This document shows positions 23,694-36,200 of a DNA stretch of 39,538 nt, one piece after another. This stretch comes from Paramacrobiotus richtersi (lineage: Eukaryota; Tardigrada; Eutardigrada; Parachela; Macrobiotidae): the NCBI GenBank assembly GCA_034698045.1, contig JAQGAU010000118.1, positions 1 to 39,538 of the forward strand, written 5' to 3'. The translations under genes and the position numbers were made by a program. The notes beneath the pieces are model-generated. The model was given only the letters and a program-made list of their open reading frames with translations. It searched no databases and was not told the origin of the DNA. The stretch's first letter is position 1. Each line of letters starts with the position of its first letter.

Positions 23694-24254
23694 TGGCATG
23701 TGTATTGTTCATTAAATTTATCTTTTGCATAGTACCGAGTAAAGACCTGGATCACATTTCGGACGGCATGCGCACTGGCTTTATCGATGTTTCGATTCTA
23801 CAGTAAAATACCCTGAAAGAGTAATTATGTCGCGTCTTCAGTATAATGACATCGCTATACTGACCAAAATTGGCCCAGTTCGATAACGGAACAGTGTTAC
23901 CCTGATTAAAAGAGAAGGCTGACGCGCTAAATTCCGTAATTTGATTCAACGGCGCCGGGCACAAACGCTCGCCCGCGTTGGCCACGAAGAATGTCATCAA
24001 GTACATTAAGCACAAGTACGTACCGGTACATTACGCATAAAAATGGTACACGTAAAGGGTACATTAAACACTTCCATGTGCTGCCTACGGTTGTACCATA
24101 CCAAAACTATGGTCCGAACAAACAATGCCTGGATTGCTGCGAATGTATATTTTTTCTAACAAAGTTTTCGCATCTTTTTGAGAACAAGCTGATTGTGTTG
24201 CTGTCACTATTTCGTTGTAGTGACCAAGTGCAGGTGTTCACAAAGTATTCCAAT
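23694..24254 (+). other. Intergenic spacer, type I gene 2 to type II gene 2
   Basis: This 561 bp spacer is the duplicate of 3084-3600. ATTAAA occurs about 20 bp after the stop (23713), a possible but very early polyadenylation signal. The conserved block at about 23901-23960 (ctgattaaaagagaagg to ggcgccgggc) precedes the type II start codon by about 300 bp, as in the first unit. Confidence 0.55.
23901..23960 (+). promoter_or_regulatory. Conserved block upstream of type II gene 2 (candidate promoter)
   Basis: Second copy of the block at 3311-3380, at a similar distance from the ATG. The ends are well conserved; the middle (after gctaaattcc) has diverged. Confidence 0.35.
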
Positions 24255-27200
24255 ATGAAATTCTGTCTACAGTACTTTTACGCCGTATGTGCCTTTTCTT
24301 GGTTTGTGCCGGCACGAGCGATCTCAACTAAGCTCGACCTTGAAGTACAGGGCAATCCGATCAAACCTTTTACATGCAACTTTGATATGGGTCTTTGTTC
24401 CGGGTGGAGCGTAGCAGGAAATAGTCCCAATATATCCTGGATATCCAATGCAAATCATACTGCAGAGGAACGGTTAAGGTTCGCTGTGCAACACAACTCA
24501 TCGATATTCAATGGTATGCTTGCTAGCTAACGCCAAACCGAACTGCATTCTTGAATCTAATTGTAAGCTTTGTGAATCTTGTCTAGCGAAATTTTCGTAA
24601 TGAGACGTTAAAATATCAGGATATACATAATTTCTGATTTCTGTCCCTGAAAAAATCCGTGTTCGCTGCTCAACAAAGGACCCGCATATTTCAGGGTTTG
24701 TACTTTCTTGAACAGATATTTCCTAGAAAGTTGCACTATTCTTTTGATTGGGCAGAATGTTTCCCAGTGACCCACGTGCAGTCTAATTATTCTTTCCACT
24801 TCTTCTGTCAATTCGAAGTAGCAACGCCCGGTTGTTGCGCAACAGCGGTAAATAGTTTAAACACATTTTCGTCTCAAATAACTTAGTGTTTCATTCAAAC
24901 TTCTTTAAACGTTCATGATAAATGCAATAGATATGATGATCGTTGTGAACCAATTTCAGCCCGGAAGCATGTTTCTGAAATTTTAAAATGAATTTTAAAA
25001 TCTTTTAAAATCATTTTAGAATTTCAGAAACATACTTGTAGGCTGAGATTGGTTCAGAGCGATCATCATATATATGTGCATTTATCATGAATTTTTCAAG
25101 AAGTTTGGATGAAACGCTAGTGAGTTGTTTAAGACGAAAATATGTTTGAGCTTTTTACCGCTACTGCACAGCAACCGGACGATGCGCGCACAAACGGATT
25201 TCTGGACATTGTGAATTGATGTTCTGGCTGTTGTAAATCATAGCGGAGGCTAGTGCAATGTTTACATGTGCGCGGATGTTGTGGTTTTACCGATACTTAG
25301 CACAATACACAGAAACTCCCTGTAAGGGGGGAAACACAAGATAAAGCGTCACTCAAAGGTTTTTTCCGAGTTTCACAGTGTTGCACGAGGCTGTTCCAAT
25401 GAGTAATGACCACAAACCGTTAGAAAAATAGCACATAATCGGTCTGTACACTTCAGGCGATCGGTTTTGTACTAAATTCCAGGCAGAATGTAAACGAATC
25501 GGAAAAAAATAGGGCGAGCCTGAATTATCTACCATAGTAAGCATCGTTACACACTGGTACACCTGTGTTGCAGAAACAAACTTTGTGTATGTACCGAAAG
25601 AATTACGAACAAACACAGACGACATCTGGACAGAAATGATCACTCGGCCTTTAACGGTGTCGCATAACCAAACCATGCGACTGCTCGTAACCTTTTGGTA
25701 TTATTTGCCACAAGTATATATAACATTGACGTTACGCTTCCGGGAACTGACTACCGTCGATCAGGACCGAGATGCTGTACAATGGATGCTAAGAGGAACA
25801 ATTTATGGATCCATCCCGGTAGAAAAATTACGCTGGTACCGTGCAGAAGTTCCGCTTAAGATTAAGCAGAGTGGATCGATGGTGTTCCACGTACACTTCG
25901 GAAAGGTGATTGACTTTATCGCCGTGGACGAGGTGGTGGTCAAAGACTACGGTAAATAGTTTGGCTGCTTAAATGCAAAAACAGCGCCCACGGCAACTCT
26001 AGACGATTGCATTGTGATGGCATAGGTACCAACTGTACTACAGTACAAACTGTCCACAGTACAGTGGATTTCTGGCCAATGATTAGCATTTTGATTTTAA
26101 TTTTAACGTACGTGTCTCCAGATGGCATATGCACAATGTATGTTAGTGTGATACCAGTTCGTAACGTTTAAGTTTATTAAAGATAGAGGTATATGTACAG
26201 GCAGGCGAGTCCATAATTTCAGAGCCGTCGGAAACCAGCGCGGATAACATGACGAGCTCATCTAAGACCCTGTCATGTGACTTCAAAACGAGTTTATGCG
26301 GATGGTCAAATATGCGGGACGCTGATTTCGTACTTGAGCATGACGACCATCTCGCATATCTGATGGCAACACACAGCGGCACCAATATCCATCCAATTTA
26401 CAATAACCGTGACCCACTGCTCGGAAGTATTCCGATCCTTTTTCCTGTTCCTTTGCAGACCGTATTCAGCTTCCAGTATTTTTTAAGCGACATGGGCACC
26501 CAATATCTTGAAATATTCCTAACAGAATCGCACGATTATTTAAGCTTGTGGATGGTTGAACCTTCCGAAGAGACAGTTGGACGCTGGATATCGGTAGATC
26601 TACCGCTGTGTGCACAGTACGGAAATTCGTTACAATTCCAAGCGGTTATCAAGGAGTTAGGCTCGCACGTTAAACTGGCTAATTTTGTTTATCACGGCGA
26701 ACTGAGTGGAACTTCCTCTCGTCCTCATAACTGCTCTGGGTTATCGTGCACTTTCGATGCGTCATTCTGCGGTTGGATGGATGCTTACAGTACTTCCTCG
26801 AGGTACTGTACTTTTATAGAAATGACAATACCGTACCAGGCGGCTGAAACCCGCAACCACCTAGTAAAATAACAGCTTCCAAGTTTTGAAAAAATTCATA
26901 TCTCATTTTCATGGCACATCCTGCAGCCGCTTTACATGCGGTTGCGAAGTGTGAACTTCCTATCTCAGGGCCGCAGGCAGCCAGCCTAAAGTGATCACGG
27001 TCAGAAAGCAGTTTGCCACAGGCAAACATACTAAATACCTTGTACGATGGATGGCATGGTTAAGAAAAAGGAAAACCGAGGCACCTTCGAAAACGATTCT
27101 TGCAAAAACACTTGAGTTATAAGGCTATATAGAGTTAGCCAGTTTATATTTTTGTGCAGCCTTGGTAACACGCAACTGGGGTAGACAACCACGGCCAAGA

Positions 27201-30200
27201 TGGCAATCATGTTGCGCAGGTCAGCTTCAGTTCCACCTGTACCAACTCTCGCAGAAGGGTAACCTACGGGCGAAGTTACACGATTCGACGACTGTTGTTT
27301 CTGAATTACAGCATTAATTGGTACGGTTCTGAGCGGTTAGGGCCGCGTGGACCGCTTGGTAATAGAAGACACAAGATCCATAACGAAGGGTTACTATTAT
27401 ACAGTACTCAGCAAGAATTTAATGGCTAATACCGCCCGTAACGGTGGAATAATATAAAAAGTGCAGCGCAAATATGTGAGTGCAGAAAAGCATGCTTCTG
27501 GATGATAAGTGCATCTGTAGGTGGAACCGACACAGCTTCTTGGATGACCAGACTGGTAAAAGGCCCGGAATGTATGACATTGTCGCAACCGGTGATGACA
27601 AAGCTATGGTCTCAGTGGCTCGTCTGGTTGGCTCGTGTATCGATATCAATCAGCCAACCCCACTGAATGATCGACATGGCCACTTTGATGGGGATAAACT
27701 GGTCATCAAATTTTTTCACGTGAATAATTCGGAACAGTTTATCGCTGCGCGATCGAACGAAACGGTATGGCTACCACGGGCGCGCGCAGTTCGTCTGGTG
27801 ATCGAGCACTTCTTTCTACCCGGTACAGCGACAGTAGCCCGGCTGCCGCTACTTCAAGTAGGAAACGAAGGCATCACCGTCACGGCTTCGGATAAGTGTC
27901 CGGATTATCCACGGGAAGCACTGATAACCCAGTACCCTGTCGGAAGAACAGTGAGTTGCACTTTCGACAGAAATCTTTGTGGCTGGACCAATGAAGGGGA
28001 ACAATTCTACGTATACCCGCAATACAGAACAGTTCTACCGCACGGAGGAGCCGGTGCGGCTGTAGCACTCGTGGTAAAGAGTTCAAGCAATAAACGCTTC
28101 GGACCACTTCGATCGCCAGTCATATACGGCAAAGGAAAAACGCAGATCTTCTTTTACTATTATCACACGGGTTCTCAAACGTTCTCCGTGAGCGTGACTC
28201 TTGGTGCGCGCTCAGATAATAAGCTGATTCACCTTTGGTATCTTGATGATATGGTGGAGGACAAGGATCGCATCACAACATGGATTCCCGTCAGGATCAG
28301 CTACTGCCTAGAGGGCAACTACACACTGCAACTTGCAACAATATTCACGTGAGTAATTAGTACCTACGTACGGTTTAATTTTGCATAAGATCAGTAAAAA
28401 CCCACCGTGAAGAAAGGCGGCCCCAGTAGGCTCGGCCAACTTTGCCTTTGCCGTTTTTTTTACCGTATGCCACTTTACCGTACACTTTGCCTTTGCCGTT
28501 ATGTTTACCTTTGCCGTAACAGTTTGACGTTTTTATGTTGCCTCCACTTTGCCTTTACCGTATTTTTCAACGTTTGCCGTTGACACTTCAACTTAATATG
28601 AGCGCTGTCTTGTAAGTCTGCAGTCATTGAAACCGTCTGGACGGGAAAACGTCCGCCGGACACTTTTCTTCGAAGTGTTCAAGAGCCAGCCCGAACTGAA
28701 CAACCCGGGCTGTTTTCCCCGATGTGATGGACAGCTAGCCCGGACACTTTTCCCCGGTATAGCACTATTCTCTAGAGTGTTCTGGAAGCCGGACACTTTG
28801 CCTCAGTGCATGCAATACGTAATCCTCGTCGGGAAAGTGTCCGGGCTATTGGACACAAATCACACAACGGAGCACTGCGGAGAAAAGCGTCCGGATTATT
28901 AGACACAATAGAAAACTGCGTGTCCGGCTGTGGCTGGTAACCCAAAGGCACCACAGCATGCCGTTGAAAAATTTGCTTGGGCAAAATTCACGCTGGCAGT
29001 TTTTTCAACCCTCCGGACGGTTTTAAAGGTTAAAGATGTAGCATGCCGAATCACTGAACTGTAGTTGATGCCGTAATAATACAATTTTATTACTACTCAG
29101 TTGTTGTTGCATATCATTCCTTGTACAGTGCACGAGCAATCAGCATTCGACAACAGAAACCGCACGTTGATAAGCAATCTCAAACGAAATATATCAAATG
29201 AAAGAATAGTACAGAACAACCTTGGACGAACAAAACGAAACACTCAACGACATGGGCTAGAAAGCACTAAGCAACTAGAACAGAAGTCCTTTACGAAACA
29301 TCTCCGCATATTCTTTTTCGCTATCTACCGCACTGGAATACCACTTTGCATCATAGCTGACAGTGTAGCCGCTGACTACATTGAATCCGTTATGTCGCTT
29401 TCGAATGCACGACATCTGCATATGGTAATGTCGAAGTTTCTTCGCTGTGGGTATCTCGGTGCCCATCCTGTAGTCTTTTTCGTTCCGGATAACCGCCAGT
29501 CCCATATGGGGCGCCAATTCTTTAAACAGCACTTTGCATCCGGCACACTTAATGCTAGCGTGAATGTTGCCGGAAAGTTTTGTGATCAAGAACGGCTCTT
29601 CTGCATATTCCTGTGCCCACACTGGCATGCTGACTGCAACGAACCCACATATTGTCATTAGTATTACTTACGTTTCAGCTAGAAAGTTCTAGGAAGAATC
29701 ACAAATAGGTACCTGCTTGCGCGCTAGATGAGCCGGTCGAATTCCCTACAGAGCTTGCGCCAGCTGCAATAACGAACAACATCACAGTTCACTCAATTAA
29801 GTCTCACACAGTTATGCACGTTTGCGGGTTTACTACGTTTTGTCTACTGTGCAGCTGGAACTAACCTTTTGTCGCAACTGGCTCGGTTGTATCGTTGCCA
29901 CGGTCTCCTGATCGCTCAACACAGACACGCTTGGGCGTCGCAAACAGGTCGGCTTCATCGTTCCATATCCTGCCATCACGTTTCGTATGACCCGTACCCC
30001 GATACTTATTTCTAACGGAACCCGGCTTGTTACCGCTGTCGGGAGACAAACTAGCCCGTCGTCCGAAATTTGCCCAGTCAATCACCTGTCTGATTATTTC
30101 TGCTTTTGCAGCAGCAGCCACAATATGGCGACAGAGTTTCTTTGTTCCAGAACCACAAATTTCGGAACAGGTGCAGGAAGATTTCCCGTTCGATGGATCG

Positions 30201-33200
30201 ATAGCCACTTTGTAAAACAAGCGGCTGTCCATCGATTCGACAACACAGTTGACGCTCGCTGATCGCCGTTCGGATTGCATCCACAGTTTTGTGGTCAGTT
30301 GATCTGACTCTAAAATAGCGCGTGCTTCTGACCAAACTACCAGATAAGAGGCAGCTAAGCCAGCTGTCTCGAAAGGAATCAGAAGCTCATCTGTGACCTT
30401 TCTGCTGACGAGAGATACTGGAGTCTGAACAATGCACGACAAATGTCCTGGTTCGCAGCCGAAAAAGCTTCTTGCCTGGCTTCGAACATAGGCTTGGTCA
30501 TGCGTCTTCTCTGGGTTAACAAGTAAGTCATCTCGGGCAAAATCGGCCAGCTGGTAAGGTCCATGGTCAAACATTGCCATGGCCAGCTCTTCTTTCTGAT
30601 CCTTATGGAAGTTCTGCACGTTTTCTATCACAACTCGAATGTCATTCCGCTTGCCGAACAGCTTCTTAAACTTCGCGTGCAGGGATTCGGCATAATTCGT
30701 ATGCGGTAGGTCAGCTCCCAGGCCTGCTTCGTTTCTTGCCGGAAGAATCAGTTTGTCGATGAACTTTCGTTCCTGATAGGTCCGGAACCAGTTCGAAAAT
30801 TCTGGACTCGCCCATTTCCTTCAGACATAAACTTATAATTGAAGTGCACAGTCACAATAGCAGCACATTTTCTAAACGGCATAATTTGCTCAGTGTAACC
30901 ATACCTATCTAATTTTTCGAAAACCGTCAGGTACTCTTCCTCTGATCTACTGTCAATAAGTCCAGGCTTAAGTTCATCGCCAGACTGAACGCTTCCGAAG
31001 ATGTCCGCCAGGATGCGCTTTCGTAATGCATGAGTACCGGTACGTTGCTTTACCAGCTGCTGAAGCTTACGCTTTACGTTCCGTCGGGCATGGATAACAC
31101 AAAACGTGTGGGCAGTAAACGGGAAGTTATTTTCCATTGCGTTCACGATAGCAACCTCTCCATCAGTAACAAACCCAAACTTTTTTCGCTCAAGGTCCCA
31201 TCCTTGATTTCGAAGTTCCTTGGCAAGGAAAGCGGCCAGCTGGTCATAGGAAATCTCCGTCTGGCACTGTGTAAACATAATCGGTCCGGCAACAAATGTT
31301 TTAGTTCTAGTGCGCCGGTTAACAACAGAATCGATTGCAAACGTTGTTGTAACCACATAAAAGTTGGACAAGGAAAACGTGACATCAATCTGCAACGGAT
31401 TATGACCTGCAACATAAAACTCGTATACAACATGTTACTGCGAATTACTGCGCGATTTTGCACATTCAAAGAACGCGGTTGTTGTTACTGTAAATATAGT
31501 TACAGCAAATCCATAATAAATTATAGTAATAGCAAGATTAAGCTAATAAGGTCAAAGAAAGCACGTGGTACCAACTAGTACTATTTCCTGTTACGGAACT
31601 CCGTCCGGTGAACACAAAATCCATTTTGTCTTTAGGAAATGTTCATATTCCTTACCATTCTGAGCCATAAGAGAAAGAAGGTACTCCGAGCTGACAATGT
31701 AGTTGATTTTCATTCCGTCTGACTCGAACTGACGCGGAATCACGTTTGGCATATCAGCCAGGCTGGCAGCATCCAACTTGCCGCAACGCTTTGCTGTTTC
31801 CTGTCCCCGAACAAACGAGACAAACCGTTTACCTCCACTATTCCTGTAAAAAGGGTTCACTTTGATGTCTTCGGTTGTTGAGCACGATGACGATGCTTCA
31901 TGGTATAACGTTGACGCGCTTGTAACTTTTCCGCGCTGGGTACCACCCATCATGCCTTTGATTGCACTGCCGATTGATCGTGGCTGGTACTGTTTGCTGA
32001 CGGCAAACTGATGTGGCACCACATCTTTCCACTCATAAGCGACTAACACGAACTGGCCAACCATTTTTGTGCCTCCTCTTCCTTCCACTTCGAACACGAT
32101 TTTACGTCCAAAATTCCTGGCGTTTTTATTCAGATAATCCCGGAAGAGGTAGTATGACATGTTTCCCTCCCCGTCTTCAACAGTTATAAGCCTGCAGTTA
32201 CTCTGTTTCCAACCGCCATTTTGGTCCTTGGAGACCAGATCATACGCTTTTTCTCCCTGGGACTCCGCGTTCAGGCGCACTGCAAAGTATCCTTGCCCTT
32301 GAAACATTAGCGGTACTCTTCTTGTCCCGTGGGATTCCAGAGTTTCCGACTCACGTAGTGCCAAAAGAACGTCATTCAGAGGTGAGTTCGTATTGAAAAT
32401 CCGATACCCTTCACTAAAACATAACCAATTACAATTACTAAGCTACCTGAAGTGCTCTCAAATGAAAAAGCTGGCATACCTTTCGAAACACTGCCCGAGA
32501 ACGTCATGGGGATCTCCCAATGGCGTAACCGGAACAGGACCTTTTAGGGCAAAAAGTCCCACTGGAACTGGACCATTTGTTTCACTGGCATCACTTAGTG
32601 CAGCATCGTCACTGTCACTGGAAAAGAGCAATACATTCTTCCCACTGCAGACATGTCAGTAACTCACGCTTAGACGTCACATAACAACGTTTAGAAAATG
32701 GTTCAACGTGTTATTACTGAACATTTCAACGTTCAGTCAACGGAATATGGCACAAGTCAAAGTCCAAGAGAACTACACTCACCTTTCGCTGGAGGCTTCG
32801 TCAACCTCTCTGACAGACCCGAACAGGTCGTGAGACTCTATGTAACAGCCAATCTGCTTAGGGGGACTTCCGGAAACACTCACTTCTTCGATAAGCTGCA
32901 CATCGGAAGAATCTTCCGAGATCATTGTCAGATCTTCGGAATCATCCATCTTAATAAGATAACAAAATACAGGAGCCCGGTAGACTACGATTTCGCAAAC
33001 GAACACCAACGTCGAAACACAAACACGAAAGTGAAACTATGATAAAATGCTCAGAAAATTTCAACGCTCTGTGTAACAGCCAAAGGCTGATGCTTCAGCT
33101 TCGTGCGTTTCTATAGCTGATTATGTCACGATACGGATGCTTGCAGTGGTGTATACAAAAGAAAGGCGCCCTTATTCATTCGTACCTGCAAATTGACCGT

Positions 33201-36200
33201 ACTGCAGTATCATAGAGGCATCGACCGCTGGCAAGGCTCGAAAGCCCCGGCACAGTACGCGTTACACAAGATGGCGGCAAAAGCGTACGATGAAGTCTGA
33301 AAGTTGGCCGAGCCTCGTTATCTTGTCTGCTGTGTGTAATCTAACGTACGCATATCAGCACTTACGATGGAGCCTGATCACTATTCTAAAGTGTTTTGCT
33401 TGTCATATCAACACCGCATTTAATAACATCAGCGACGGTTTATTTCAGAGCGATCGGTGTCCTTTATTACAATTGGTTTGCGAAGTACAAATTGATTAAT
33501 TCCTTCAAAGTAACAATGCCAGATGAATTATACACTGGCAAAATAGTAGTCTTAAGGCAAGCACTCCCTAGCATGTATCCGCCTTGCAGTTCCGCAGAAC
33601 CTTGCAGAAATTAATTTCACGTTAAAATGTCAACGGCAAACGTTGAAATATACGGTAAAGGCAAAGTGGAAGCAACTTAAAAACGTCAAACTGTTACGGC
33701 AAAGGTAAACATAACGGCAAAGGCAAAGTGTACGGTAAAGTGGCATACGGTAAAAAAAACGGCAAAGGCAAAGTAAACGGCAAAGGCAAAGTTGGCCGAG
33801 CCGCCCCAGTATGTAGATTTTGTTAGCCACATGCCCCAGTAAGCGCGTTTGTGGGTTATATTGTATCATGTGAACCAGTTACCTTAATTAGCGTAGCAAT
33901 TATAATTTCCAGCAAATACAGTACTAACTTCACTGGGTTCTGGATCGATGACATGGTCTTAAGAAACGAAAATGCCACGGAATCAACTAAAGGTGCTGGG
34001 TGCAATGATGTACGAGCCAAGGTATCACACAAGCTGCCCACTTCGGCTACCTGTGATGGTACTCTGCTAAACACTTTCCTGCCTCCTGCTTTTTGTGGCT
34101 GGCAGCTAACTTCTAATGTGGATGTCACGCCTGGAATAGAGTCCATAACGCAGAAAGTCGACGGAACCGATTACTCTACATTGGCACTGGTTTATCGAGG
34201 TAGCCGAAACAACCAAAAAACGACGATCCATCTGGTTAGTCCAGAACTCCGAGCCGGAATGAACGAACAACTCCATTTTTGGTATCGGATCAAGCGACTG
34301 CCAGTTGTTATCCAGGCCACGGCGAACTTCGAATCGGCTAGCGACACACCGATACTTCTCTTTACAAGAAATCTTACAACATTTGCAAAAGTCAGATCGT
34401 GGTACAGAGAAGGCATTCCGCTAGAGAAAGTTACCGGGCTTCCTAAGGTGTGGTAAAATGTAATTATGTAATAAATTTAATTAGTGGTGGAGCTGCTGTT
34501 TTTGGTTTAGGTCACCATAAGCGTAACATTCACCACCTTTCTGACGACAGATAATGCACCAGACTTCGCCATAAACCATATTTGGTACCCGGCTGAAGAC
34601 GGTAACTTTTCATAAAACTACATTTTCTGTCGTGCCGCAGTTACGACGTCTGGGTGCTTTTCTGTAGGTTTCAAACCTGACTTGCAGATTGATCAATTGC
34701 CAACATATGGTATACACCTTGTTCGAATCAGAACGGGCAAGAAATTTCATATTTTGATTTGCAGTTTCCTGTGACGACTTAGGATACCGCAACGTTACCT
34801 GCACATTCGAAACTGCGGAAACATGTTCCTGGTTGGTTAACGCCAATGCAAGCGGTTCGGAGTATGTACAGGGTGCCTTCGGGTTCCATCCATTTGAGGT
34901 TCCCGGTGGTAATGTTCAATCAGAGGCTCGATACGTAGCCTTCCGCGGGACGCATCAATCGGAATATGTGCTAGAAAACGATTACATCGGTCCGATCAAC
35001 ACTCGCTTCCGATTTTCTGTCTTCTTGTTCGGACCTGGCTTGGACGCTTTCCGCTTGTATGCGGAGAGCATGTCCAATTATTTTCTTTTGTGGGATGCCG
35101 CCGAGGATACTAGGATACAATTTTCAGCAAGGCGATGGCAAGATGTGGAAGTGGACCTGTGTATCAAATTCCCTTTTAAGGTTACCAAATTGTCCGAAAA
35201 ACTGACTATTTTCAGTTTAATCTTGTTCTTGCAGTTAGTATTCAAACTACTGGTTAGTGACCAACCATACGTTGCTGCGCTGGATGAAGTGAAGTTACTG
35301 CAAGAATGTGACATCTTAACCAGCAATATCAACTGTCCGGTTCTGCGACCATCGTCCCTGTTTGAACCAGCTCCCACGAAGCCAGCGAACCAACTAATGA
35401 CGAGTACGTTCAGTTCCGCACCTTACCATAGTATCTGAATGCATTCGCTCCTTAACTTAATCTCGCTTCTGTGATTTATGAATACCCCGGATGGATTCGA
35501 TAATATCAATCTTTTATCCATTTAGTGCCGACTGAAGCTGGAAATCTGACATGCGCATTTGATTCTGGAAGTTTCTGCGGCTGGAATTCTTCTGATCATG
35601 ACGGGGAAACCGAATGGAGCATCCTCTCGGACTCTACAGAGAACCAATCGGTGGCCGTAGTCAGCTGCAACAGAATCCGTGGAGCATCTGTCACGTCTTA
35701 TTTGATTAGTCCAAACGCTTCTTGCGAATTCCCTACAGGTGGATGTGTATTCGAGGTGACAGGAAGATCTGAATATTTATCTTCGCCAGTGTAACTCACT
35801 TCAGTTTTGCAGTTTCGTTACAAAGGTTCATCAGAAAGGGTACTGCAAGTAACACTGGAAATGCGAATTGCCCAAAACGAGTCCGTAAAGATACCTGCCA
35901 ATGATATGTTGTTCGATAGCGGACCTGACGATTTTACAGAATGGCGTAACGTGACGGTCAACCTAACACATACGGCCGCTCGGTTTTGGCTAATAATTGG
36001 TATCACATTTTTCGAAGACGAGACGCTAATGCAATTAGGGGGCTTTCGTGTACGACAAACCGAAGGCAAGTTTCCAGAAACCTCCATTACGTTACGAAAA
36101 GAGTTAAAGGAAAAACTTGGTTGGTTCTGCTTTGCAGACAGCACGCTTGCTGAACAGCCTCCTGGAGAGGCTAATCTATGTAAGAAAAAGTTGTAAGTGC

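Larger units (their letters stand above)
28429..33802 (-). mobile_element. Mutator-like (MULE) DNA transposon in intron 4 of type II gene 2
   Basis: The 5374 bp element is bounded by long terminal inverted repeats starting ggctcggccaactttgcc and flanked by perfect 9 bp target duplications. It encodes a minus-strand transposase with MULE DDE and SWIM zinc-finger signatures (29861-32949). It expands the host intron from 278 bp (type II gene 1) to 5564 bp. Exact duplications and closely matching terminal repeats suggest a fairly recent insertion, after the array duplicated. It lies antisense to the host gene. Confidence 0.92.

Noticed and set aside
29101-29661. 186-codon plus-strand open frame inside the MULE
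   Set aside because: No recognisable motif and located opposite the transposase side; amino-acid pattern is unlike the real exons. The region is better explained as transposon noncoding or 3' sequence.
28429-33802. Retrotransposon origin of the insertion
   Set aside because: No reverse transcriptase, integrase or long direct repeats; the terminal inverted repeats, 9 bp duplications and DDE/SWIM transposase identify a MULE.
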